Below, in pieces: positions 27,664 to 36,493 of a stretch of DNA of 64,000 nt. A program made the position numbers and the translations under genes. The stretch is taken from positions 1,612,001-1,676,000 of the forward strand of contig JADKJC010000001.1 in NCBI GenBank assembly GCA_016722465.1. Direction: 5' to 3'. The stretch comes from Chitinophagaceae bacterium. Its GTDB lineage: Bacteria > Bacteroidota > Bacteroidia > Chitinophagales > Chitinophagaceae. A model generated the notes under the pieces. The model ran no database searches. It had not been told where the DNA came from and saw only the letters and a program-made list of their open reading frames with translations. Position 1 is the stretch's first letter. Every line of letters begins with the position of its first letter.

Positions 27664-28092
27664 GGATGTTCAGCAACGCAAACCAAACATTCAAAAATTA
27701 AGAAAGAAATGGAAGAATTACCTGCGATGCGATTATCCGGCGAACTGTCAAAAGACATCTTTCCAATACATTATAGACCGCTTGAAGAACAATTTCACCA
27801 ACTTAACGAACAACTGCCTACATTGGAGGCTGAAGTTGATTTGTTAAAGATTCAATACCTCTCGTCAGAGACAATTTTATCGTAAGCAACTAATTTGTAC
27901 AAAGGATGGAAGAAGATGGAGTTGGATGATGGGAGGTCTGTTGTGGAGACAATCACGGAGAAGGTAGCCGTTGGCAAACAAGAGATTACAATAATATTAC
28001 CTATATACCCAAGCCGGAAATTCATCCTTCCCAAAAAGATGGAAATAGGCAGTATAATCATTAGGTTGTATATTTATTGTCCGCAGATATGA
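27664..28092 (+). pseudogene. Remnant of a serine site-specific recombinase (C-terminal part)
   Basis: One open phase runs from 27664 to TGA 28090-28092, broken only by TAA at 27883-27885. Before the stop it reads EMEELPAMRLSGELSKDIFP, IHYRPLEEQFHQLNEQLPTL and LLKIQYLSSETILS. After the stop come ATNLYKGWKKMELDDGRSVV and ETITEKVAVGKQEITI. This is the coiled-coil and tail region of large serine recombinases, where the expected junction is ETILSEA. A single G-to-T change of a GAA codon would create the stop. The catalytic and zinc-ribbon domains are gone. It marks the right edge of the PUL island. Confidence 0.6.
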
Positions 28093-29279
28093 AAAGAATA
28101 TTTTGTGTTTTATCGATTGGACTGCTGTACAGTATTGCTATAAGCCAGGAGGTTTTAACGCCGCAAAAAAAGGCGCAATTTATTACCCGTTTTCCTTTTA
28201 AGCAGTATAGTGGCGGGGTGATGATTGTTCAGGCCCGGCTGAATGATATACCCGACACCCTTAATTTTATTTTAGACACCGGCAGCGGGGGGATATCGCT
28301 TGATTCCTCTACCTGCACTTATTTTGGTATTCAACCAAAAATATCCGACACATTTGTTACCGGCATGGGAAGCGCCCACAAAGCCAGGTTTGTGTACGAC
28401 CAGCAGTTGCATTTCCAGGGATTGACCGTCAACGATCTCGATTTTCATGTAAACAATTACGATGTACTCACCAGTGTGTATGGTGAAAAAATTGATGGCA
28501 TCATCGGGTACAGTTTTTTCAAACAATATATTGTAAAAGTAAATTTCGATAGCCTGGAGCTGGAGATTTTTAAACCCGGGGAGATCAGGTATCCAAAGCA
28601 GGGAACCCTGTTGCGGCCTGCCTTTACCTCGTTGCCGATACAAAACCTGCATGTGAAGGACGGCCGTAAAGTTGATTTTAATTTTTATTTTGATACCGGC
28701 GCCGGCCTGTGTTTTTTAATGAGTGAAGCCTTTGCAAAGGACAGTGCGGTATTGTCAGGCAAAAGAAGACTGATCACCACCCAGGCAGAGGGGATGGGTG
28801 GAAAATTGCAGATGCAATTGACCGTGGTAAAACAACTGCAGGTGGGTCGTTATAAATTCAGGAATGTGCCCACCTATATTTTCAGAGATGAGTATAATGT
28901 AACCTCCTATCCTTATGTAGGCGGGCTGCTGGGCAATGACCTGTTGCGTCGGTTTAACTTAATTATCAATTATCCGCAACGGGAAATTCACCTGGAACCC
29001 AATAGTCATTTTTTTGATGCCTTTGATTATGCGTACACAGGAATGGCCACTTATTTTGTGGATGGAAAAATACTGATAGATGATGTGGTGCCGGGATCAC
29101 CGGCAGAAAAAGCCGGGCTTAAAGTAGATGATATACTGGTAGGTGTGGGAGCTAATTTCAGCAATAATATTATGCAGTACAAAACCATTTTGCAAAACTC
29201 CGATCAAAAGATCAGCCTGGTGATCCGCCGTAATGGTGAGATCATGCAGTTGTACATCAAGCCCTCCAGTATTCTGTAA
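28089..29279 (+). CDS. Secreted retropepsin-like aspartyl protease with PDZ domain
   Basis: A 396-aa protein with a signal peptide (MKRIFCVLSIGLLYSIAIS). Two aspartyl-protease half-motifs are present: FILDTGSGGISLD (about residues 62-74) and FYFDTGAGLCFLM (about 199-211), each followed by the hydrophobic Gly (IIGYSFF and LLGNDLL). A PDZ domain occupies the last 80 residues (VVPGSPAEKAGLKVDDILVGVG). This retroviral-protease-like plus PDZ layout is common in Bacteroidota and likely acts in the periplasm or at the cell surface. The ATG at 28089 is chosen over the TTG at 28077 since the signal peptide starts there. It abuts the recombinase relic. Confidence 0.88.
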   Translation: MKRIFCVLSIGLLYSIAISQEVLTPQKKAQFITRFPFKQYSGGVMIVQARLNDIPDTLNFILDTGSGGISLDSSTCTYFGIQPKISDTFVTGMGSAHKARFVYDQQLHFQGLTVNDLDFHVNNYDVLTSVYGEKIDGIIGYSFFKQYIVKVNFDSLELEIFKPGEIRYPKQGTLLRPAFTSLPIQNLHVKDGRKVDFNFYFDTGAGLCFLMSEAFAKDSAVLSGKRRLITTQAEGMGGKLQMQLTVVKQLQVGRYKFRNVPTYIFRDEYNVTSYPYVGGLLGNDLLRRFNLIINYPQREIHLEPNSHFFDAFDYAYTGMATYFVDGKILIDDVVPGSPAEKAGLKVDDILVGVGANFSNNIMQYKTILQNSDQKISLVIRRNGEIMQLYIKPSSIL

Positions 29280-29346
29280 AAGTCCAACTCATAAATCTTC
29301 CACTTTTCAATAACCGTTACAAACTGCTTTTTTATATTACAGCCCT

Positions 29347-29354
29347 TAACTTTG
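29347..29354 (+). promoter_or_regulatory. -7 element before the M16 protease pair
   Basis: TAACTTTG fully matches TAnnTTTG and ends 4 nt before the ATG at 29359, so the transcript would be leaderless or nearly so. No -33 TTG at the expected distance. Confidence 0.35.
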
Positions 29355-29358
29355 CCGA

Positions 29359-30597
29359 ATGATTCAATTTGAGAAATTTACCCTTGATAACGGGTTGAAG
29401 GTGCTGGTGCATGAAGACAAGAGTACCCCGATGGTGGTGGTGAATGTGATCTACGATGTAGGCGCCAAAGATGAAAATCCCGAAAAGACCGGCTTTGCCC
29501 ATTTGTTTGAACACCTTATGTTTGGCGGCAGTATTAATGTGCCAGTGTACGATGAACCACTGCAGGTTGCCGGCGGTGAAAACAATGCATTTACAACCAA
29601 CGATCTTACCAATTATTATTGCCAGTTGCCGGTAGAGAATGTTGAAACCGCTTTCTGGCTGGAAAGTGACCGTATGCTCAGCCTGGCATTTAGCGAAAAC
29701 AGTTTAGAAGTACAGCGCAAAGTAGTATGTGAAGAGTTCAAGGAACATTATATCAACAAGCCCTATGGCGATGTATCGCATAAACTGAGGGAACTTGCTT
29801 ATACTACCCACCCATACAAATGGATGACGATCGGAAAAGAACTGAAACATGTGGAAGACGCCACCCTGCAGGATGTAAAAGATTTTTTCTTTAAACATTA
29901 TACTCCCTGCAATGCCACCCTGGTGGTAGCGGGTAATATTACTAAGGATGCAGTAAAACAATTATCAGAAAAATGGTTTGGTCCGATACCTGCCGGGGAA
30001 AAATATGTTCGCCATTTACCGGTGGAACCGAAACAAAAAGTTGCAAGAAGCCTGGAAGTAAAAGCAGATGTGCCGCTGGATGCATTGTACAAAGCATGGC
30101 ATGTTGCATCAAGGCTTGATGAAAGGTATTATGCGATGGAACTCATCACCGAAATATTAAGTGGTGGCGGATCATCCCGTTTGTTCCAGGCCCTGGTAAA
30201 GGAAAAAAAATTATTCAGTAATATCGAGTGCCAGCATTTTGGAAGTTTCGACGCCGGCCTGCTGACCATAGAAGGTAAACTGGTGAAAGGCGTTAAAATG
30301 AAAGATGCCGAAGCGGCCGTGATGGAAGAAGTGAAGAAATTGCAGCAGGAAGGCATCAGCGAAAAAGAACTGCAGAAAGTAAAGAACAAAACAGAAAGTA
30401 TGCTTGCTTTTGAAGACATGAGCCTGATGAACCGGGCCACCAATCTTGCCATTTATGAATTGCTCGGTGATGCCAACCTGATCAATGAAGAACTTGGCCG
30501 CTACCAGGAAGTAACAGCAGTTGATATCAAGGAAGAGTGCAGCAGGATATTTGATGACAACAATTGCAATACACTCTACTATTATTCCAATAATTAA
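29359..30597 (+). CDS. M16 family zinc metallopeptidase, catalytic subunit
   Basis: A 412-aa insulinase/processing-peptidase-like protein. The inverted zinc motif HxxEH is in GFAHLFEHLMFGGS (about residues 47-60), and the third ligand Glu lies about 75 residues later in the ERKVV-like segment QRKVVCEEFKEH. The C-terminal M16 domain (HYTPCNATLVVAGNI, ILSGGGSSRLFQALV) follows. No signal peptide is visible, so it is likely cytoplasmic or exported by another route. The next gene (30632) encodes the partner that lacks the zinc motif; such pairs form heterodimers in which only one subunit is active. Confidence 0.92.
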   Translation: MIQFEKFTLDNGLKVLVHEDKSTPMVVVNVIYDVGAKDENPEKTGFAHLFEHLMFGGSINVPVYDEPLQVAGGENNAFTTNDLTNYYCQLPVENVETAFWLESDRMLSLAFSENSLEVQRKVVCEEFKEHYINKPYGDVSHKLRELAYTTHPYKWMTIGKELKHVEDATLQDVKDFFFKHYTPCNATLVVAGNITKDAVKQLSEKWFGPIPAGEKYVRHLPVEPKQKVARSLEVKADVPLDALYKAWHVASRLDERYYAMELITEILSGGGSSRLFQALVKEKKLFSNIECQHFGSFDAGLLTIEGKLVKGVKMKDAEAAVMEEVKKLQQEGISEKELQKVKNKTESMLAFEDMSLMNRATNLAIYELLGDANLINEELGRYQEVTAVDIKEECSRIFDDNNCNTLYYYSNN

Positions 30598-30631
30598 TTA
30601 AGATCATCCGTACTTACAAACAACCACCTAC

Positions 30632-31912
30632 ATGTTAAACAGAGCAGAAGCACCACTGATAAAAGACGCCATAGAATTTTCTCTTCAACTGAAGCCTTAC
30701 CAGCAATACGTGCTGGATAACGGGGTAAAAATATATGCCATTGATGCCGGATCGCAGGAAGTGTTGCAGATGGAAATGGTGTTTTATGCCGGCAACAGCT
30801 ATGAAACAGCCAATGCGGTAGCACCAGCCACCAACCACATGCTGAAAAATGGCACCAGCACCAAATCGGCTTTTGAAATAAATGAAGCATTTGAATATTT
30901 TGGCGCATACTGTACCCGGGCCTGCTATAATGAAACTGCCGTGGTATCACTGCACACACTCAGTAAATACCTCAATGAACTATTGCCGGTGATAAAAGAA
31001 ATGATCACCAGTTCTGTATTCCCGGAAAATGAACTCAATATATATAAGCAAAACAGCAAACAAAAACTGAGTGTGAATCTGCAGAAATGTGATTTTGTTG
31101 CCAATCGCCTCATTGATGCCTATGTATATGGCGAGCCGCATCCTTACGGTCAATATATAATTGCAGAAGATTACGATAACTTAACGGTTGAACAACTCAG
31201 GCAGCATTTTGATAAATACTATGTAAATGGAAGTTGTGTGATTTTTGTTGCAGGAAAATTACCAGCCGACCTGTTTGAACAATTGAATAAACAGTTTGGT
31301 ACACTTGGTTTAAAACCGACCAACGGCCAACCACCAACGAACAACATTATTGCTGCCACGCAGAAAAAATACCGCATTCAGAATGACCCTAAAGGGGTGC
31401 AGGGCGCCATACGGATGGCAACACATTTCCCCAACCGCCACCACCCGGATTTTACAAAGATGATGGTGCTGAACACGGTATTTGGTGGTTACTTCGGCTC
31501 CAGGCTTATGAGCAATATCAGGGAAGAAAAGGGGTACACTTATGGTATCCACAGTTATGTACAAAACCACCTGCAGAACACTGCCCTGATGATCAGTACG
31601 GAAGCTGGCAAGGATGTTTGTGAAGCAACGATAGCAGAAGTTTACAAAGAAATGCAGTTGTTAAGAGAAGAACTGATTGATGAGGAAGAACTGTTACTGG
31701 TGAGGAATTACCTGATTGGGATTATCCTGGGAGATCTTGACGGCCCGTTCCATATCATCAGCCGCTGGAAGAACATTGTGCTCAATAACCTGGATGAAAA
31801 TTATTTCTACCACTCTATTGATACCATCAAAACAATTTCGGCAGAAGAATTGAAGGTATTAGCCAATAAATATTTTATCCCGGATAATTTTTACGAACTG
31901 GTTGTAATTTAA
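30632..31912 (+). CDS. M16 family peptidase, non-catalytic partner subunit
   Basis: A 426-aa M16-fold protein lacking HxxEH: the equivalent region reads APATNHMLKNGTSTKSAFE, so zinc cannot be bound. The substrate-side R-Y-like motif of partner subunits is suggested by FGGYFGSRLMSNIREEKGYTYG (about 280-301), which is very typical of the second gene in these pairs. It begins 34 bp after the catalytic subunit on the same strand. Together they probably degrade peptides as a heterodimer. Confidence 0.9.
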   Translation: MLNRAEAPLIKDAIEFSLQLKPYQQYVLDNGVKIYAIDAGSQEVLQMEMVFYAGNSYETANAVAPATNHMLKNGTSTKSAFEINEAFEYFGAYCTRACYNETAVVSLHTLSKYLNELLPVIKEMITSSVFPENELNIYKQNSKQKLSVNLQKCDFVANRLIDAYVYGEPHPYGQYIIAEDYDNLTVEQLRQHFDKYYVNGSCVIFVAGKLPADLFEQLNKQFGTLGLKPTNGQPPTNNIIAATQKKYRIQNDPKGVQGAIRMATHFPNRHHPDFTKMMVLNTVFGGYFGSRLMSNIREEKGYTYGIHSYVQNHLQNTALMISTEAGKDVCEATIAEVYKEMQLLREELIDEEELLLVRNYLIGIILGDLDGPFHIISRWKNIVLNNLDENYFYHSIDTIKTISAEELKVLANKYFIPDNFYELVVI

Positions 31913-31950
31913 TTTTTTTTGCCGCATCTTTATTTTATCAATATTACCCA

Positions 31951-32310
31951 ATGAACTTTATACTGAGAATACTCATCACTACTGTAAATGCTTTTATACT
32001 GGCGCATATATTGCCCGGTATAAGAATCGACAGCATTTTTGCGGCCATTATTTTAGCAATTGTACTTGCCTTGCTGGATGCCATTGTAAAGCCCCTGCTG
32101 ATACTGCTTACACTGCCGGCCACTATACTTACACTGGGCCTGTTTCTTTTTGTGATCAATGCCTGTATCATTTTAATTGCCGACCAGTTTGTTAGCGGTT
32201 TTAAAGTGGATGCTTTCTGGCATGCCATGTTATTCAGTATTGTGCTTTCTTTTCTCAATTCATTTGTACACAAAAGGGCATTTTCGGAAGAGCGAAAAAA
32301 AGAAGCTTAA
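31951..32310 (+). CDS. Small membrane protein of the phage-holin-like family 4 (DUF/YvlD type)
   Basis: A 119-aa protein with three to four hydrophobic helices (LRILITTVNAFILAHILPGI, SIFAAIILAIVLALLDAIVKPLLILLTLPATILTLGLFLFVINACIILIADQFV). The motif LDAIVKPLLILLTLPATILTLGLFLFVIN is characteristic of the Phage_holin_4_2/YvlD family. In spite of the family name there is no phage here; these proteins are widespread chromosomal membrane proteins of unclear role. It converges on the VWA gene. Confidence 0.85.
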   Translation: MNFILRILITTVNAFILAHILPGIRIDSIFAAIILAIVLALLDAIVKPLLILLTLPATILTLGLFLFVINACIILIADQFVSGFKVDAFWHAMLFSIVLSFLNSFVHKRAFSEERKKEA

Positions 32311-32352
32311 AGATAGTTAGCACCGCAACTGCATTGCCGGAAGCGTAAGGGA

Positions 32353-33528
32353 TTAAAGTACCTGCATGTTAAAGCGCTTTACCTGTCCCCTTATTATTTT
32401 TTCTATCTCTGTTTCAAGTGTTGGCTCATTGTTAGTGGTGCTTTTCTTTGCTTTTTCTGCAACTATATAAGATTCTCTTTTAGCGTTCAGCATTCCAATT
32501 TCAGCTTGCACACTGTCTCGTTCGCTGGTTTTTGTTTTTACAATTTCTTTTACTTCTTCCATACTTTTCTTTTGCAGGCTGTCAGGCAGGTCGCCGGTTT
32601 TCATTTTGAACAGCATTGAGCTGTCGGCAGTGTAGGCATCTACAAGATCCCAGTTTTTATTTCTGTAAAGATTTTTTTTCGCTTTAACGGAAATCCTTTT
32701 TAACCCGGCAGATTTATTGAATGCAAAATTTATCCGGTCTGTATTTCCCAGGCTGTCATACAGGGCAACCGAATTAGTACCATAAGTGATATAGGTACGG
32801 TTGAGTTTTTCATTCAATGAAAACAACGTACTGTCATAAGGCGTTTCAATATCCCCGGTCTTTGCATCAGGGTTGATGTTGGCATAACTTCCATTACCAC
32901 ATTCGCCGCCAAGATTCCAGCGTTCCTTTATCCCTTCCAGCCTTTCGCCACAAAAAATAGTATTGACGATCACCCCTTTTTGTTTTGTAGCTGCACACGC
33001 TTTGCTAAACGAAATATCTCCCTGCAAAAAATCTTCGTTGCCGGCAATAAAGATCACTTTATAACTGCCTGCAGCGGTATCCCAGTTCAATTCATTTAAA
33101 GAACTGTAGATGACATGGCCGCAGAACTCCTCTCCGCCATTGGTCGTTAAACCAAACAGGTTTCTGGAGAGCTGGTCAAGGTCAGCAGAAAAAGGGCTGA
33201 TCTGTTTTACATAACCGTTTACAGGATTATTGCCGGAACGGCCATATTCATACAATGCAATTTCAACGGGTGGAGCCTGTCCATTACATTGTACTTTACC
33301 CATTACATTCACCATATTCCACAATTGTGCTTTAGCCTGGTCAATGAGGCCATCCATGCTGTTGCTTACATCCAGCAAAATGGCCACCTGTATTTTAGCC
33401 GCAGTGCTTACCGGCGCTTTTTGAATGGCCGCAACCGGGGTGCTGGTATTTGTATTGGGCGTTTTGTACGAAAAAATAATGGCAGCGAAATAAATAATTC
33501 CTGCGGTTGTTTTAAGGAGTGGGTTCAT
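32353..33528 (-). CDS. VWA-domain protein, exported
   Basis: A 391-aa protein with an N-terminal hydrophobic segment (LLKTTAGIIYFAAIIFS), probably a signal peptide or anchor. The von Willebrand A domain begins at about residue 45 with VAILLDVSNSMDGLIDQAKAQLW, where DVSNS is the MIDAS DxSxS motif. FLTTNGGEEFCG-like (LTTNGGEEFCGHVI) and KVIFIAGNEDFLQG complete the Rossmann fold. The C-terminal third is charged and helical, with a coiled-coil-like stretch (KSMEEVKEIVKTKTSERDSV). The start at 33528 is chosen over 33576 because the hydrophobic segment then lies at the N-terminus. Role unknown; likely metal-dependent protein binding at the envelope. Confidence 0.82.
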   Translation of the reverse strand: MNPLLKTTAGIIYFAAIIFSYKTPNTNTSTPVAAIQKAPVSTAAKIQVAILLDVSNSMDGLIDQAKAQLWNMVNVMGKVQCNGQAPPVEIALYEYGRSGNNPVNGYVKQISPFSADLDQLSRNLFGLTTNGGEEFCGHVIYSSLNELNWDTAAGSYKVIFIAGNEDFLQGDISFSKACAATKQKGVIVNTIFCGERLEGIKERWNLGGECGNGSYANINPDAKTGDIETPYDSTLFSLNEKLNRTYITYGTNSVALYDSLGNTDRINFAFNKSAGLKRISVKAKKNLYRNKNWDLVDAYTADSSMLFKMKTGDLPDSLQKKSMEEVKEIVKTKTSERDSVQAEIGMLNAKRESYIVAEKAKKSTTNNEPTLETEIEKIIRGQVKRFNMQVL

Positions 33529-33705
33529 AAAGAAAATTTTCACCAAGGTGTAAACAATTAATGAACTAAGCAACAAGTCTGTTGATATTTTGGATTGTTT
33601 TAACAGGGGGGATAAACTTTTAAGAACTTATTTGTTTTTAATTTCATTTGCCTTCACCCCCAACATCTGTTAACTTCACAACCTGAAATTTTCAACCATT
33701 ACGAT

Positions 33706-35751
33706 ATGCAATTCCATAGAAATAATTTCTCAAACGAACAATTGGTTTCCATCTATAAAAAGCTGTTGCTTCCCCGGATGATAGAGGAAAAAATGCTGGT
33801 GCTGCTGCGGCAGGGCAAGATCAGCAAATGGTTCAGCGGCATTGGGCAGGAGGCCATCGCCGTGGGTGCCACGCTGGCACTGGAAGAAGATGAGTGGATC
33901 ATGCCATTGCACCGAAACCTTGGTGTGTTTACTACCCGTAACATGCCACTTAATAAATTATTTAAACAATGGCAGGGAAACAAAGACGGTTACAGCAAAG
34001 GCCGTGAAAGAAGCTTTCATTTTGGAACAAAGGAACATCATATCTGCGGCATGATCAGCCACCTTGGGCCGCAACTGGCTATTGCAGACGGTGTGGCACT
34101 GGCACACAAGCTCAGTAGTGAAAATAAAATATCGCTGGCTTTTACCGGTGATGGTGGTACCAGCGAAGGGGATTTTCATGAAGCATTGAATGTGGCTGCC
34201 GTGTGGGACCTGCCGGTGATCTTTTTAATTGAAAACAATGGTTATGGGTTAAGCACACCTGTGAGCGAACAGTACCGTTGTTTTAGTTTGGTGGAAAGGG
34301 CAAAAGGCTATGGCATGGAAGGCATACGCATAGATGGCAATAATATTTTAGAAGTGTATGATACCATTAGAGGCGTGAGGGAATATTGCATTGAAAATCA
34401 AAAACCTTACCTGATCGAATGCATGACCTTCCGCATGCGTGGGCATGAAGAGGCCAGCGGCGTAAAATATGTGCCACCGCAATTATTTGAATTGTGGGAG
34501 AAAAGAGACCCGATAAAAAATTATGAGCAGTTTTTATTGGAGCAACAGGTGTTTATTGAGCAACAGGTTATTGATATAAAAGAACAAACAAAAGAATATA
34601 TAGAAGCTGAATTAAAGATTGCTTATAGCGCTGATGCGCTGACTCCGGATACGGCTGAAGAAGTCAACGATGTTTATGCTCCTGTAGCAACAAGTAAAAA
34701 GAAAGTTGAAATAAGGAATGAGAAAGCAGGCCGCTTTGCTGCTCCTTCCGGCCAACCGCCAGCCACCAACGATCAACCGGCAACTGGTAATGAAAAGCGT
34801 TTCATCGATGGCATTAAAGAAGCCTTGTATCAATCGATGCAACAGCATCCCAACCTGGTGTTGATGGGACAGGACATTGCTGAGTATGGCGGCGCTTTTA
34901 AAATAACTGAAGGATTTGTGGAAGCTTTCGGAAAAGCCAGGGTACGCAATACGCCCATTTGCGAAAGTGCAATAGTTGGTGCAGCACTCGGCTTATCATT
35001 GAAGGGATATAAAGCCATGATGGAAATGCAGTTTGCCGATTTTGCTACTGTTGGTTTTAATCAGATAATAAATAACCTGGCTAAAATACATTACCGCTGG
35101 GGACAAAATGCAGATGTGGTGATACGCATGCCAACAGGTGGCGGTGTGGGAGCTGGACCCTTTCACAGCCAGAGCAATGAAGCCTGGTTTGTACACACGC
35201 CGGGATTAAAAATTGTGTACCCTTCCACTCCTGCCGATGCAAAAGGTTTATTGATCGCTGCTATCAACGATCCCAACCCGGTGATATATTTTGAGCACAA
35301 GGCTTTATACAGGAGCATCAGCGGCCCGGTACCGGATGAATATTATGAAGTGGAAATCGGTAAAGCAAGATTGGTGCAGGAAGGCGATGGTATCAGCATC
35401 ATTACTTATGGAGCCGGCGTACATTGGGCGCTTGATTATGCAAAAAATCATCCGGCGGTTTCATTGTACATTCTTGATTTGAGAACATTGCTGCCGTTGG
35501 ATTATGATGCCATCAAAACCGCCGTAAAAGCAACCGGCAAAGTTTTACTGCTGCATGAAGATAGTTTGACCGGAGGCATTGGCGGAGAAATTGCCGCCTG
35601 GATCGCTGAGCATTGTTTTGAAAACCTGGATGCACCGGTGATGCGTTGTGCAAGCTTGGATACGCCAATACCTTTCAATATTGAACTGGAGAAAAACTTT
35701 ATGGCTTACAGCAGGCTGGGGGAATGTGTGGAGAAGTTGATGGGATACTAA
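33706..35751 (+). CDS. 2-oxoacid (branched-chain) dehydrogenase E1, fused alpha and beta subunits
   Basis: A thiamine-diphosphate decarboxylase component, 681 aa. The alpha half (about 1-330) has GIGQEAIAVGATLAL and HRNLGVF. Its ThDP motif is TGDGGTSEGDFHEALN, continuing to FLIENNGYGLST. A low-complexity linker (about 335-362, rich in Ala, Pro, Asn) joins it to the beta half, with MGQDIAEYGGAFKITEGF, RVRNTPICESAIVGAALG, HSQSNEAWFVHTPGLKIVYPS and HEDSLTGGIGGEIAA. In many Bacteroidota the branched-chain or 2-oxoisovalerate E1 is this single fused chain. E2 and E3 are not in the window. Function: oxidative decarboxylation of branched-chain 2-oxoacids (or pyruvate) to acyl-CoA. Confidence 0.9.
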   Translation: MQFHRNNFSNEQLVSIYKKLLLPRMIEEKMLVLLRQGKISKWFSGIGQEAIAVGATLALEEDEWIMPLHRNLGVFTTRNMPLNKLFKQWQGNKDGYSKGRERSFHFGTKEHHICGMISHLGPQLAIADGVALAHKLSSENKISLAFTGDGGTSEGDFHEALNVAAVWDLPVIFLIENNGYGLSTPVSEQYRCFSLVERAKGYGMEGIRIDGNNILEVYDTIRGVREYCIENQKPYLIECMTFRMRGHEEASGVKYVPPQLFELWEKRDPIKNYEQFLLEQQVFIEQQVIDIKEQTKEYIEAELKIAYSADALTPDTAEEVNDVYAPVATSKKKVEIRNEKAGRFAAPSGQPPATNDQPATGNEKRFIDGIKEALYQSMQQHPNLVLMGQDIAEYGGAFKITEGFVEAFGKARVRNTPICESAIVGAALGLSLKGYKAMMEMQFADFATVGFNQIINNLAKIHYRWGQNADVVIRMPTGGGVGAGPFHSQSNEAWFVHTPGLKIVYPSTPADAKGLLIAAINDPNPVIYFEHKALYRSISGPVPDEYYEVEIGKARLVQEGDGISIITYGAGVHWALDYAKNHPAVSLYILDLRTLLPLDYDAIKTAVKATGKVLLLHEDSLTGGIGGEIAAWIAEHCFENLDAPVMRCASLDTPIPFNIELEKNFMAYSRLGECVEKLMGY

Positions 35752-35775
35752 CTGGCATTTGGAAAAATAAAAGCA

Positions 35776-36383
35776 ATGCAGATGACTCAGTCCGTTAAAA
35801 AATATTTCCCCCTTCTTTTTTTAATGCTGTTTGTTTCTTGTAAAGCGCAGGATATAAAAATGTCTATAGCCAATGATATCTGTAATTGTATTGAGCAGAA
35901 AAGAAATGACACTTCGTTTTTAAATAATTATAAAGCCTGTGCAGATGCTGTTTTAAAAAATAAGGAGAGCGCCATTAAACAGGCTATACAACCAGAAGAG
36001 AAAGACAACAATCAAAACCGAATCAATTTTGTTTTAGAAGTGGGCATGTTGCTCGGGGATAAATGTGCTGTTGTAAAGCAACATAAAAATGAAATTAATG
36101 CTGAAGAGAAATCAGCCGGAAGCAACACTGATACATCGTTTAATAATAAACAGGTTATCGAAGCAGGCAGGACATATTGTGAAGGGAAGTTTATAAGGAT
36201 TGAAAAAATAAATGACAGGCTTTATAATCTTTATCTTGAAGTTGGCAGGGATAGTATTGTACTTTTTAAAACAATAATGCGCTTAACGATGATGAAATCA
36301 GGCTTCTTAAGAAAAATACCAACAATATCAAACTCAGCTTTGAGGAATATGATAATCCTGTGACCAGGCAAAAGGAAAAATGA
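35776..36383 (+). CDS. Uncharacterised lipoprotein, frameshifted near the 3' end
   Basis: Begins MQMTQSVKKYFPLLFLMLFVSC, a lipoprotein signal with the lipobox cysteine at residue 22. The mature part has spaced cysteines (NDICNCIEQ, ACADAV, DKCAVV, YCEGKF). The middle (about 30-110) is a helical Cys-containing domain seen in many unassigned Bacteroidota lipoproteins. Near 36268-36271 an A run lacks one base; the +1 phase continues NNNALNDDEIRLLKKNTNN and ends at TGA 36381-36383. The uncorrected frame ends at 36363 with an unlikely tail. I do not recognise a function. It follows the E1 gene by 24 bp. Confidence 0.65.
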
Positions 36384-36493
36384 TAAAGACGATGACCCCG
36401 GTGTATGAAATTTGAATGGTATAAATACTGAATAAAACTGCTTCAAACCACTCCTTCCATTCGTAATTTCTTATCTTTCAAAAAAGACAGACC

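Noticed and set aside
31951..32310. Phage holin-like protein as a sign of prophage
   Set aside because: The family name is historical. There are no phage structural, lysis or integration genes nearby, and relatives are ordinary chromosomal membrane proteins.
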